Assembly: GCA_965112735.1 (NCBI GenBank)
Contig: OZ218951.1
Coordinates: forward strand, 2,914,001 to 2,978,000
Direction of reading: 5' to 3'
Source: Phaeosaccion multiseriatum
Lineage: Eukaryota > Ochrophyta, other classes
DNA length: 64,000 nt
Below the pieces are notes generated by a model. The model was not told the origin of the DNA, searched no databases, and saw only the letters and a program-made list of their open reading frames with translations. Shown piece after piece: positions 40,475 to 52,680 of the stretch. Position 1 is the stretch's first letter. Every line of letters starts with the position of its first letter. The position numbers and the translations under genes were made by a program.

Positions 40475-43400
40475 CCCCCTCCTCATCCTCCTCCTCCTCC
40501 TCCTCCCAAAAGGCGGAGGCCCGTGCCATGCGCAGCCCGAGCCTGGTGACCGCCATGCTGCCCGCGAGGTGTGGCGGCGGCAAGGCAGTGTCCATCTCCG
40601 CCTCCGAGAAGCACACCGCTGTAGTCACCAACCTGGGGGACGTCTTTACATGGGGCGCCCCGGACGAAGGAGCCAAGGTGCTGGGTCATCGGGGAGAAGG
40701 CAGTTGGCAGCCTGTGGCGAGGAGGGTGGCAGGGGTGAAGAAGGCGGTGGGGGTGGCGGCAGCGGCGGATCACACTTTAGTATTGCTGGCAGCCTCCAAG
40801 CCAGCACTACCCGGGAGGCTGAGGTTTGTGGGTCAGCAGCATCGGTTGGTGCTGGCGGCAACAAAGCTGTCCGCGTCGTCGTCATCGTCTTCGTCTTTGT
40901 GGGAGGGTAAGAGAGACGGAGGAGGAGGAGGAGGAGAGGACGAGGATAGTGCTCTCCGGTTGGAGCGTGAGCTGGGTTTGGCGCCAGCGGGGATGGGGAG
41001 AAGAAAGAATAGTAGTGGGAGCTTCAGTTTTAGTGGTAGCGGTGGGAGAAGGAGACGTAGGAGGAGCCGTGATGGTATGGATATGGAGGGGTGGTTGGCC
41101 AGGGAAGAGGAGGCAGATAACATGGGTGGAGGAAGGGGAGGACTCCTTGGGTCTTTGGGGGGTGGAGCGCGAGGAGAGTCGGCTGTAGCAGCAGCAGCAG
41201 CAGCGATGGCAGGGCCGGGGGTATTGGAGGAGGACGGACTATTCTCCATATCCTCCCGCTTAGCTCTTGGTGAGATGGACGTAGAAGGCAGCACTGACGA
41301 CGACGAAGACGACGACGAGGGGGAGGAGGAGGAGGAGGAGGAGGAGGAGGAGGGCGATGAGAGCGACCGCGATCGTGAAGAGGGGGGTGGGCGCGCACGT
41401 GGCGTTGCCAGCAGCGCTCATGATGGGCATGTGATGGGGGATAATCGAGTGAGGAGGGCTGGCGACGAGGGGGGCAGACGCCACAGTGGTGGAGGCGGGA
41501 GGAGGGAACACGGGGAAGATAACGGGAGGAGGCGACGGCGCAGGAGGAGCTCGGCAGGATTCATGGAGGAGGAGGAGGAGGAGGAGGAGGAGGATGAGGA
41601 GTGGGAGGGGGGGGAGGAGGAGGCGAGCCAATCGGAGACGGCGGGGTTAGGGGGGCATTTCTGCCTCTTTCACCAGCCGGAGCGGAGGAGGAGGAGCAGT
41701 ATCGAGAGTGCGAGAAGACAGCGGACGTGCAGCAACCACCGCCGCAGCAGCTCGTGCTGGGATGACTGCCCTGACGGCAGAGGAGGAGGAGGAGGAGGAG
41801 GAGATCCGAAGGGTTTGTTGACGCTCAAGGAGTTGACAGAGAAGGTGATCTGCGATGAGTTAGATCTTCTTAACGCCTTCTCGCTGCTGCATGTGGCGGA
41901 TGCTCTGGAGTCCCCCAATCTGCTCCGCTACACCGTGGCATTCATATGGGCCAACTTGGACGCTATTCTGGTGCTGGGGAGAGAGAGAGGAGGAGGAGGA
42001 GGAGTAGGTGGCGGAGGAGAGGGCGACGGGAGTGGGGGGGCCTTTGAGTACATTTTGGGTGCGACGGGGGATGCAGAGAAGGTCCTGCGAGGGCAATCGC
42101 TGGACGCAGGAGGAGGGGCGGGGGAGGAGGAGGGGGAGGAGGAGGAGGAGGAGGAGGAGGAGAAAGGGAAAGCTCTGTTGTTCGGAATAGGTAAGGTGCG
42201 AAGTGCGTGCGAGCTGACACAGCGTATTGTAGCCAGGGCAGAGTGCTCCGTACGGACGGAGGCGAAGGCCAAACGCTTGGCAGCTTTGAGGTCAGCGAGT
42301 GCTCTCGAGACGACCGCCGCGGCGGCTGCGGCAGCTGCTGCGGCAGCTAATGGTGGTGCCGGTGGTGGTGCTGGTGCTGATGCTGCGGCCGATAACGGTG
42401 GGAGTAACGAAAACCCCAGCAATGCCCAATCGCTTGCCTCGCAGCAGCAGCAGCACCACCAGTTGATGATACAGCAGCAGCAGTTGGCGATACAGCAACA
42501 GCAACAGGAGCAGCAGCGGCAGTACGGGTACGAAGGAGAATTTGGCGACGACGGTATGATCAACATCCAAGCCATGGAGCTGGCTATGGAGAGAGCCAAT
42601 GCAAAGGCCCAAGCGCCGAGCCTGGAACAGGTGAGCAAGACGGTTCGCTCCCTTCGCAAGAAGCTCTTGAGGATTGGGGAGCTGGAGGACTGGGCGAAAG
42701 GTGCCGTAGCGAGGGGAGGAGGAGGAGGAGGAGGTGGAAGTGCGGAGCAACAGGGCAGCAGCAGGCTGCAGCTGTCCTCGCAGCAGCTGGAGAAGATTGG
42801 CCGGAAGGAGGACCTCCAGCGAGAGCTGCGTGAGCTTGAACCCTTGCTGGCAAAGCTCAAGCTCACAGAGGCAGCGAGGGAGTCCAAGAGAAGCGCGTTG
42901 TTGCGGGGAGGCATCGGGGCGGGGAAGAAAGAGCTTGACCAGAGAACAAGTAGTGGAGGGCCACGAAAAGAAGGGGACGGCCTAGTTGCTCACCAGCCTG
43001 CCAAGCTCGGGGCTGGTGGAGCTCCTGCGGTGGGAGGAGGAGATGGTGGTGGCGGGGCCCAGCAAGGGGAGCCCGGCCAGACAGCAGCAGCAGCAGTAGT
43101 AGTAGCAGCAGCAGCAGTTGGTGATGCAGCAGCGGGAGCAGAAGAGAGCTCGAGGCGATGGCCGCGTTTAGACCTGACGCCTGACCTTCCCCCTGCCTCT
43201 GCGGCTACGGACGAGAGGAGGAGCAGCAATAACAAGAACGACAAGAAGGTTTTCAGCCTGGACCTCAGTCCGCCTCCGCCCCTCGGCGGCGGGGAGGGGG
43301 AGCAAGTGTTTCGGTGTGACGCGTGTGGAGTGACCGTGGAGGGAGCCGCGGTGTACGCCCAGCATTTGAAGGTAAGGCAATTGGGAATTTGTTTGTGTTG

Positions 43401-44041
43401 TATGGCCATTTGTGACGTCTGCTTGCGGAGCTGCTGTGGTGCGTGGGTCGTGGTCGTGAAGTGCTCTGCTACTGACCCGACCAGGAAGGAATATAGAAGG
43501 AAGAGTGGTGGAGCTTTGTAGCTGTCTTTATTGACTTATGACACCCCCACCGTCCGCCCGACCAATGCCTATCGCCACACACACGCGCACGCACGCACGC
43601 ACACACACACACACACAGGGCAAGCGGCACGCCAAGGCTGTCGCCCGCATAGAGGCAGAGCTCCGCCACGAGGCAACGAAGGCCCGCCTGGCGAGGGGCT
43701 GGGGGGTGGATAGGCCGTCCGACGCTCGGCGACGACTGGCAGCAGAGAACCAACAGCAGCAGCAGCAGCAGCAGCAGTCTCGAAGGGGAGGGGCGTCTTC
43801 TTCCTTTAAGCCTCGGGAGCTGCGCCACAAGGCCATGAGGGCGGCGGCCACGGCAGTTGGTGATACGGCAGCTGCTGCCAGGACTGCTGCTGAGGCGAGG
43901 GCTCAGGCTGAGAAATGTTCACCTCCCTCGAGCAAGATTCGAGGGGCTTGTGGTGCAGATGATGGGAATGCCTCCTCCGCGCGGAGGTTGGGCGAGCGCT
44001 CGTGTGAGGCTAAGTCGACAGTAGAGGGGGAAACAGCAGCA

Positions 44042-44081
<40 letters not shown>

Positions 44082-47000
44082 GAGCAGCAGCAGAAGGAGC
44101 AGCAACAGTAGGAGGAGGAGGAGGAGGAGGAGGAGGAGGAGGAAAAGGAGGAGGAAGGGCAATACCAGCACCACCAGAGAAAGCGCCTCCTCCCGTGACC
44201 CCCACCAAGACCGAGGCGACAGCACAATCAGCAATTGGTAGTACCGCAGCAGCAGTAGCAGCATCAGTTGGTGATGCACCAGCAGTAGCCTCTCCACCAC
44301 TCCCTACAGAGTCTGCGGCGGTAGCAATGGTAGGAGCGACGACAGGAGCGACAGGCCACCTCCCTACCGCAGTTTTGCAAGCTCCTCCCGTGCAACGCTC
44401 GAGTGTGGACTTGCGCGCCATTCAGCAGCAACAAGAGAAGCAGCGTGCCTCTGTGCGGCAGCAGCAACAGATGCTAAGGAACACCACCTTCCATGCCTCT
44501 GTCGCGCATTTGCAGCACGTCAAAGCGGTGCAGGAGGCCTACAGCGCGGAGGTGCAACACGCGGCCGTCGTCGCCAGCAGTAGTGGCAAGAAGGGAGTAG
44601 AATTGGGGGCGACTCCGGTGGGGGACTTGTTGTCCAAAAGGTAAGGCGCGCTCTATCCGCACAAACACGTATCCACATACGCACACGCACATGCACGTAC
44701 ACACATACACAAATGCACATGCACGCACACACACGCACACACACTCACGCGCACACACACGCACGCGCACACACACGCACGCACACACAACCCGTGTACG
44801 TGTATCCATTCCTCTTTGCTGGAGCGGAGCCGCACACGGTATTGTATGCGGATGCTGAACTTTGAACTTTTGCCTCCTACCTCTCTTGCACTACATAAAC
44901 CATGTCACGTATCTACGTACGGACATACGTACTACCTACCTACCTACCTACCTACCTACCTACCTACCTACCTACCTACCTACCTACCTACCTACCTACC
45001 TACCTACCTACCTACCTACCTACCTACCTACCTACCTACCTACCTACCTACCTACCTACCTACCTACCTACCTACCTACCTACCTACCTACCTACCTACC
45101 TACCTACCTACCTACCTACCTACCTACCTACCTACCTACCTACCGACCTACCTACCTACCTACCTACCTACCTACCTACCTACCTACCTACCTACCTACC
45201 TACCTACCTACCTACCTACCTACCCACCTACCTACCTGCCTACCTACCTACCTACCTTGCGCAGCGCTCCTTTGACGGTGATTGGCGTGGGCAGGAGCTC
45301 CTCCTCGCACTCACTGGGCAACAACAATAATAGTAAGGGCAACAGAAAGGGCTCGTTCGAGGAGGCCACACGTACCACCTCATCGTCATCATCATCATCA
45401 TCATCATCGGGGAAGGAGGCAGCAGCTACTTCTTCTGCTGCTGTGGCCTCCTTTTCGCTGGCGCACTTTATGAAAGTGAAGCCTTCTTCTACCCCTGCCA
45501 CACCCCCAGGTGAGATGATAGTGAATAGACTCCTCTTGGACTTTCTCCTGTCGATGGATGGACCCTCTCTCATTCACTCACTCACTCACTCACTCACTCA
45601 CTCATTCACTCACTCATTCACTCAACTCATTCACTCAACTCATTTAATCACCCACTCACCCACTCACCGCACTCACCAACTCACCCACCAACTTACTCAC
45701 TCACTCACTCACTCACTCACTCACTCACTCACTCACTCACTCGCTCATTCGCCTCTTTGCAGTTGCTGCCTGGGCGGCTCCAGTCGTGGGGGCGACTCTG
45801 AGCAACAAGAAGGAAGAAGGCGTGGAGGAAGCTCTGGCGGGAGGCAAGAAGGGAAGAGGAGGAAGAAGAGGATCGGAGGGGACAGCCTTGTACATGGGGC
45901 AGGGGGGCGCCAAGGGCTCTTGTCCTGTGCCTGCTGCTGCAGAGCGTAGGCAAAGCTTAGGAGAGGGGCAGCATGCTTCGTCCGGCAGCAGCGGCGGAGG
46001 CAGCGGTTGGGGGGGAGGGAGTAAGCAATCGTTTAGCGAGATTCTTGCCGAGGAGGAGCGCGAGAGAGCGGAGCGCGAGGCGTTCGGCACACAAGAGAAT
46101 GTCTGGTACCTGAACGTGAGTGCATGAGGGAGAATGGGAGGAGGGAGGGAGGGAGGGAGGGGGAAAGGAGTTTTGCTTTGTTGTCTTTCGTCTGATTTGT
46201 TGCCTCTTTGTCTTTTGTGGTTTGTGTGTTTGTTTGTCGCAAAGCAGCACAAGCCTCGAGCGGGGAGCTTTGAGTCCATCCAGGAGCAGCAGGAGCAGTT
46301 GGTGATACAGCAGGAGCGGCTCCAGGAGGAGGCCAAGCAACAGGCTGTCGACGCTGCGCTGGAGAGGGAAGAGGCACGCATGCTCGCAATGGCCATTGAG
46401 GCATCGAAGGCGGACTTGGGGGGAAGAGAAAGAGCAAAGGCAGGAGAGATACCCAACAAGAGGAAGGGGGGAGGAGGAGGAGGAGGAGGAGGAGGAGGAG
46501 GAGGAGGAGGAGGGGGAAGGGGAGGAGGAGGAGGAGGAGGAGGAGGAGGTGGGGGCGGGGGGAGGCGAGGGGGGGAGAAGAAGGGGCGGGACGGGGAGGA
46601 GGGCGGACAGCAGCAGCAGACACCAGAGAAGGGGAAGGGGAAGGGAAGGGTGCTTGGGGACGTGGAGGCGGAAACGGACGAAAAGCGGAGGCGGGGTGGT
46701 GAGGGGGGCAGCAGCGGAGGAAGGGGGGGGCAGGCCCGGGAGCGAGGGAAGGGGGGACGGCAGCAGGGGCGGCGTGACAGTGCCAGCAGGAAGGGAAGCG
46801 AAGAAGGGGGCCAACGAAGAAGTAGAGGAGGAGGGAGAGGAGGAGGAGCACGAGAGGAGGGGGGAGGAGGAGGAGGAGGAGCAAGAGGAGGACGGCCGTC
46901 TATCACGGCAGGAGCGCAGGATGGGGTATCACAGCCCCTGAGACGGAGCAAGAAGCGCTCGGAGGGAAGCGGCACCACACGCCACAGAGGTGCCGACACG

Positions 47001-47345
47001 GACTCCAGCGCTATCACAAGCACCAGCACCAGCACCAGCGCTATCACAAGCACCAGCGCTATCACAAGCACCAGCACGGACTCCAGCGCTATCACAAGCA
47101 CCAGCACCAGCACCAGCACCGCGAGCACCAGCACTCATGCGCGGGTGACTGCCACCCAGGGGAAGGGAGGTGAAGGAGGGACTGTTGCTCCTCCTCCTCC
47201 TCCTCCTGCTGCTGCTGCTGCTCCTCCTGCTGCTGCTGCTGCTTCTGCTGCTGTTAGTGGTGGTGGTGGTGGTGGTGGTGGTGCTCTGCGTCCTTTGTTG
47301 GCAACAGCTCGGGAGTGGGTGCCCCAGGCCCACGGATCGGGATAA
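36822..47345 (+). CDS. IBtk-like ankyrin/RCC1/BACK-like/zinc-finger protein
   Basis: Eleven exons: 36822-36995, 37156-37736, 37999-38185, 38703-38763, 39089-39270, 39629-40291, 40513-43371, 43619-44640, 45265-45509, 45763-46115 and 46248-47345 (TAA). That is 7425 nt and 2474 aa, with all phases closing. Domains: ankyrin repeats about 35-120 ([29 protein letters not shown]); RCC1-type repeats about 255-720 ([44 protein letters not shown]); a helical BACK-like segment about 1050-1105 ([20 protein letters not shown]); a C2H2 finger completed across the exon 7/8 junction ([21 protein letters not shown]); and a tail with [17 protein letters not shown] and [14 protein letters not shown]. IBtk proteins combine ankyrin, RCC1 and BTB domains and act as Cullin-3 adaptors. 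No intact BTB is visible here. Large Gly/Glu/Ser/Gln blocks inflate the length. Confidence 0.88.
38805..38868. repeat. (TGTC)n tetranucleotide tract in an IBtk-like intron
   Basis: About 15 TGTC units with one interruption, soon after the donor at 38764. Confidence 0.95.
40376..40506. repeat. (TCC)n tract at an IBtk-like intron 3' end
   Basis: TCC units and C runs extend up to the acceptor at 40511-40512 of the 2.9-kb exon. Confidence 0.9.
44934..45258. repeat. (TACC)n tetranucleotide array, about 80 units
   Basis: Nearly perfect TACC units over 325 bp with substitutions near 45144, 45224 and 45237. It fills the intron between exons 8 and 9 and ends 5 nt before the acceptor AG. Confidence 0.97.
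45570..45747. repeat. (CACT)n tract in an IBtk-like intron
   Basis: CACT/CATT units between exons 9 and 10, ending shortly before the acceptor at 45761-45762. Confidence 0.9.
47001..47132. repeat. coding minisatellite, Ser/Thr-rich
   Basis: Shuffled copies of ATCACAAGCACCAGC and AGCACC units within the last IBtk-like exon, coding [21 protein letters not shown] sequence in frame. Confidence 0.9.
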
Positions 47346-47350
47346 CCAAA

Positions 47351-47416
47351 GTAGAGCCCTACAATCAAAGTAGAGCCCTACAATCAAAGTAGAGCCCTAC
47401 ATCAAGTAGAGCCCTT
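47351..47416. repeat. 19-bp tandem repeat after the IBtk-like stop codon
   Basis: GTAGAGCCCTACAATCAAA repeats start at 47351, 47370 and 47389, with a shorter copy at 47406. It begins 5 nt past the stop codon, so it lies in the 3' UTR. Confidence 0.95.
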
Positions 47417-47548
47417 ACGCAGAGCAGCGCAGAACCGCAGAGGGACGGCAGACGGGTAATGCACCAGCGACAGAAGGCACACTTCATGCCCTAAGAACTA
47501 TCATACACACCTACGACATCCCGGACGCTGGACTTGAGCGCGAGGGAG

Positions 47549-47554
47549 AATAAA
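47549..47554 (+). promoter_or_regulatory. candidate polyadenylation signal of the IBtk-like gene
   Basis: AATAAA 204 nt downstream of the stop codon, within the 414-bp gap to the convergent OXR1-type gene. Use of AATAAA in this organism is not known. Confidence 0.4.
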
Positions 47555-47759
47555 TAATTGATACAATGACAGTGTTGCGGCCCGGGCGCCCTCCTGCTTT
47601 CCCCTGGGGTCTCTCTCCCTCTCTCTCTCTTTCTATCTCCCTCTCTCTCTCTCTCTATTCTATCTATCATCTAGCCGTATGTTAATTCGACTCATCGACT
47701 TCATCCGAACCGACCGATCCTAGCATCAGCGCGCTCTCTCTCCCTCCCTCTCAGACATG

Positions 47760-50700
47760 CTAGCCGAGCCCGCTGCTTCCCAAGGGGCTCCATCCCTGCT
47801 GGCTGGTGCTGCTGCTGCGGCTGGTGCGTGAGGAGGAGGATGATGCTGAGGAGGATTGGTGGCGGTTGTGCTTCTTCAGTCTGTCCACACGCGCTGCTAC
47901 TTCGCTCTCCTTGTGAGTCAAGCCCCACACCTCCAACACATGCACCTGTTGGTGATACACACGGACGCACGCGCACATACAGACGTACAAGACCACCCAC
48001 ACACACAGAGACACACACACAGGCACGTGGATCACAAGACGAGGAAAGGAAGGAAGGTCAGGACAGTCCAAGGGAAGCAAGATGAGGTTTACGGGAACTC
48101 TCCCTTCTCCCGTTCTTCCCACCCCAGCCCCCTCACCCACCCTACACCCCACCCCCTCCTCACCCGACCCAGCTCCATTCCCCCAACCTCATCCTCACCC
48201 CCCACCCCTCCATCTTCAGCCTACCCTCCACCCCGCTCCACCCCTGCATCCTCACCCCACCCTCCACCCCACTCCACCCCATCTTCGCCCCCCACCCCCT
48301 GCATCGTCACCCTATCCTCCACCCCACTCCACCCCACTCCACCCCATCCTCACCCTCCCACCCTCCCACCCTCCATCCTCACCCCTCCATCGTCACCGCA
48401 CCCTCCACCCCTCGGCCCTCTCACCTCAAACTCCGTGGAGGGGCACAGAGGATCATTATCGTACGTAAGGCAGTGATTCGTGCTCCCGGATGCAAAGTCA
48501 TCCCCAACGTAGAGACCAAAGCTTCCCCCCCCACCCCCAACCCCAAGACTGTCTTCTCCGCTGATCTGAAAGTAGCAGTTCATCCCTGTCCATTCGTACT
48601 TGCGCATAGGAAGGGTTGAAAGGTCGTCTTGCTGCTGCTGCTGCTGCTGCTGCTCCTGCTCGTGCTGGTGCTTCATTTCTTGCGCTTGCGCTTTCTCTTG
48701 CTCTTGCTCTTGCTGCTCACATCTGTGACCCTGCCTCGGCTGCTTCTGCTGCCCATCTGATTCCTGCTGCCCCCCCCCACCCTCTCCCGATGGGTTTGAA
48801 GGGTCTCGAACGCCGTCTGCCTTGAAGAGGAAAGACTCCCTGTGGAGCAAAAGAGAAGAGGGAAGATGGAAAAGTAAGAAGGAGCTCATACATATACTCA
48901 CACCACACATACGCATGTATGATACATACATATACGTCATGCATACGTACACACGCACACACACACAACACTCACCAAGGACAGTAGAAGGAGGTGCTAA
49001 CACCCGTCCACACACACCCATGTCTCACTCACCCAGTGCCAAAGGAGCGGGAGCTCAGACACACACACGCACGTACACACACGTACACACATACACGCGT
49101 ACACACATACACACACATACACACGTCTCACTCACACATGCACATGCACACACATACACACACATACACACACATCACTCACCCAGTGCCGTAGTAGGAG
49201 GAGCTTGCCTTCCACGGGGCTGTGCAGTAGGCTCCCATCACCTCTCCAGATAGCGTCTCAAGCATCAGCACAGTGGGGGCCTCGTGCTTCACCTTCTCGT
49301 AGAACTTCGTTCAGCGGGGGGGGGGAGCGGAATGGATGGATGGATGGATGGATGGATGGATGGATGGATGGATGGATGATGATGGATAGTAGATGGATTA
49401 TAGGTAGGTAGGTACGTAGGTAGGTACGTAGATAGGTGGGTGGGTAGGTAGGTAGGTAAGTAGGAAAGAAGGAGGGAGAGAACAGGTATATGGACATGGA
49501 AGAGAAAATAAGTGAGGCGTATGGGAGACCGGCACAAGGAATGTGCAGGTATATGGGCAGGGAAGACAAAACGACAAGCACATGGGCAGGCAGGCAGATG
49601 CGGAGAGGCGAAACACAGAAACACACACAAGGCCGGGGGTCCACGGGGGGTAGGCGGAATGACATTCCTCCTCTCATATACGTATGGTAGTTCTGATGGT
49701 GATTCCTTTTATGTCAATGAATGCCCCCACTCCCCCTCCTACCTCCACTTTCCCACCCACCTGAATAAAGTTTCCTCCGTCTCGCAAGCTGCTAAAGAGA
49801 AGCATCCAATTGTAGCCCTGCTGGTGCTGCGGCAGCCAAGAGTCTACCAGGCCCATCATTCGCGGAGACGCGACTTCGCTCTTTCCGTTCACGAGCTTGG
49901 GAATCATCACCGTGGGTGCCGCCGCAGCAACGGGGGGAGAAGGAGGAGCAGGAGGAGCAGGAGGCTCTCCCTCCTTCGACGTTTTACTGCTACTGGCTGC
50001 AGTAGCACCACTGCCCGGCTCGTGCTCGGTGGCGGCGCCTCTGCTGCTTCTTGTACTATCCCCCTCCTGGTCCTCCTTCTCCTTCTCCGTCTCGCCCCCT
50101 TCCCCTCCCCCCCCCCCTCCTCCTCCTTGCCTCGTTGTTGTTGTCCCCCCGCCAAAGAAGGTGGTCGTCACGCCCAGTGGTGTGGTACGACCCCCACTGC
50201 TACCGCTGGCATTGCTGCTCCTACTGAGCAGCTCAGAGGAGGCCCACATAGCCGAGGCCGAGGAGGCAATGCCACTCGCCCACGCCGCTGCATCCATTAT
50301 GAGCCCTTCCGAGGGAGAGCGCTTTCGCTGCCGGCTGTTGTCGTTGTCGCCGTCCGCTTCTCCGTCTACTCGAGCCCCATCCTTGGGGTCTCCTTCCTCC
50401 TGTGGATGCGCGCCTCCTCCTGCTTCGGCTGCTAGTGCTGATGCTGGTGCTGCTACTACTGCTCCTTCTGCTGTTGCTGTTGCTGTATCACCAGCTGCTA
50501 GTGGTGGTGGTGCTGCTGGTGACCCTGCAGCGTCCTCCAGTGGCTCCGGTCCTGTCCAAGGGTTGGTCCTGATGGATGGGCGATACAGAAACAAAAGGCG
50601 CAGAGGGAGGGGAGGAGGAGAGGAAAGTCAGGACGCAGTGGAGAGCTTATGAAGGGAAGAGCTCCCGCCTTTCGCCCGTCTCCTCTCTGTCTGCACGCAC

Positions 50701-51541
50701 GTGATGCAATTAATCGTGCCCCTCTTCCTCTCTCTCTTCTTGTCTGCCGCACAATTCATGATGACAATCCCCTCTTTCTCTCTCTCTCGCCTGTATTGTA
50801 CACAATCGATACTAACCACATGTTCTTAAACCGTCCAGACAAACTCCCCGAGAATAATCTCGCGCCTGAGAGCAGGGACTCGTCGTCTGTCACACCATTG
50901 GCGCGGACGCCCTTGCCTCCTTCCGTCTCCTCCTCCCCGTGCTCATTCGGTTGGTCCTCGCTCATGTCTTCTGGCGACGGCATGTTTGCTGCTAGTATAC
51001 TGCCCTCACTGTTTCGCCTCTTGCGCCACAGAGAAGCCAGCCCTCCAGCCAGCCCTTCGGTCAGCGACGCAGCCCTCGCTTGCTCCGCCTCCGGTTCATC
51101 CTCTTCCGAAAAAAAGAGGGACAAGTCCTCTACCGACATCTCACGGTGCATCGGCGATTGGCGCGGAGCCACGGCGACCGAGTCTTCCCTACCACGGCTT
51201 CCTCCGCCATTTCCTCCCTCCACCCATCCGAATCCACCCTCGACGTTGGGGTCGTGTTGTGGCATCTTCGGCTCCAGCCCCAACTCCAAGTGAGTTGGCA
51301 TGGATACAAATAACATCTGGCCAGAGACCACGAGGCTGCTCTCAACGCTCATGCTTTCCCCTAGGGTACAGGTACCCAAGCTGGTTCTATTGAGCTCCAA
51401 GAGGCTAGTTGGGGTCATGTGATGTGCTGTGGCGATGGATGCCAATGTGTCTGTCTCGCGTACCACGTACATAGAAACAGCCGTAGGAGTTGACCCGAGT
51501 GCTGGAGGGTTTCCCTCCCCTCCGGCTTTTGGGTGTGGCAT
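47760..51541 (-). CDS. OXR1: LysM-TLDc domain protein (oxidation resistance 1 type)
   Basis: Five exons on the minus strand: 51541-50817, 50568-49761, 49304-49183, 48839-48425 and 47945-47760 (TAG), 2256 nt and 751 aa. The first in-frame ATG is at 51541. A LysM domain is near the N-terminus, about 24-70 (MYVVRETDTLASIATAHHM, TSLLELN). A low-complexity middle follows, then a TLDc domain about 478-701: GYNWMLLFSSLRDGGNF, APTVLMLETLSGEVMGAYC, APWKASSSYYGTGESFLF, GLYVGDDFASGSTNHCLTYD, LEVWGL. LysM plus TLDc is the architecture of eukaryotic OXR1/NCOA7 proteins, linked to oxidative stress resistance and to V-ATPase regulation. A Gln/Glu-rich insert of about 65 residues interrupts the TLDc domain after FKADG. 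No signal peptide is evident. It is divergent from the ARM gene and convergent with the IBtk-like gene. Confidence 0.93.
49331..49378. repeat. (GGAT)n tract in an OXR1 intron
   Basis: About 12 GGAT units, followed by a diverged GGTA/GTAG tract to about 49460. Confidence 0.95.
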
Positions 51542-52073
51542 TTCTTCCCCTGGCCCCTTTCCCTGCGCTCTAATAAAATGAAGCCCAAAGTAACTCACAC
51601 TCAGGAGTGAAGGAATCGAAGCAAAAGCACACGAAGCTAAGCAGCAACAAATCCCTCGCTTCTCCTCACGAGTAACCCACTTTCCTCCATTGAACAACCG
51701 ATCATCTCCTCGCCTTTGACTCTTCTTCTACTCGCCTTTGACTCTCTTCTACTGCTGTGAAGGGAATTGGCAGTTCCCGATCCCCATTGCCACATCTGAA
51801 ACTCGTATTCCCCCGATCGGTCCGGGCGCCAAAGACGCTTCTTCTCTCTCTCTCCCCTCTCCCTCCTTCTTCTCCTCTCCCACCGATTGTGTTTCGTCAA
51901 GTCAGTAGACACGTTTTCTTCCCCACGGGGTCTTCCACCGATGCAACGCATTAGCTCAAAGGGACAGGGGAGTCTTGATCATCGTTTCGCATCAGGCGCC
52001 GGCGCGACTCAACGGGCGGGGCAGCGATGAGCAGCAAAGGCACACATAGGAGAGGTAGCGATCGGGCGAGACG
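51542..52073. promoter_or_regulatory. divergent promoter region between OXR1-type and ARM genes
   Basis: The two start codons face away from each other with 532 bp between. A short upstream ATG at 52027 opens a frame that ends in the TGA overlapping the ARM gene ATG, so it could act as an upstream ORF if transcribed. No further motif is claimed. Confidence 0.45.
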
Positions 52074-52645
52074 ATGACCGGAGCCGATGCGAGTAGCAGG
52101 AGCATCGCTGAGCTGAACCTTGTCCTCATGCAGCCCAACGCAGGTATGAAACTGTAGGAGAAGGAGCAATCGTGGATTGTCTGATTGACTACAGGGACAT
52201 GGGGGGGGTGGCGTGGGGTAGAGTGTACCCCGCCTCTGGTCCATCTTCGGCCCGTCGAACCCCTCTCTGGATTGATTGACACACACACTCTTGAGCTCTT
52301 GCTACATTTGTAGCGCTGCTCTGTCCCTCGGTCCTTCCCGGCCTTCCTCCCCTGCACCCCCCTCTCATCCTTGTTCCTCTTGCTTATGGTCTATCATCAT
52401 CTCACAATCTTCCTCCTTCTCATCTCGTATATCTCGCCCTTGCAGTTTCCCTGCGCAGAAAGGACATCCTCTCGCTGGCCAACGCGTTTCTCGTGGCGAA
52501 TGCCCATCTGGAAACCTCACCCAACCTGAAGGAACCTCATGCCGACCCCCTGCAGCCCATCTTCAAGGTAGAGAGGAGGGGGAGAGGTCCAGTGTACCCG
52601 TGGTGCTTATGGAAAAGGAGTTAGCACGGAGGAAGAGGAGGAGAG

Positions 52646-52680
<35 letters not shown>

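Noticed and set aside
44816-45330. Open frames encoding YLPT repeats
   Set aside because: Translation of the TACC array inside an intron; the true exon begins at 45265.
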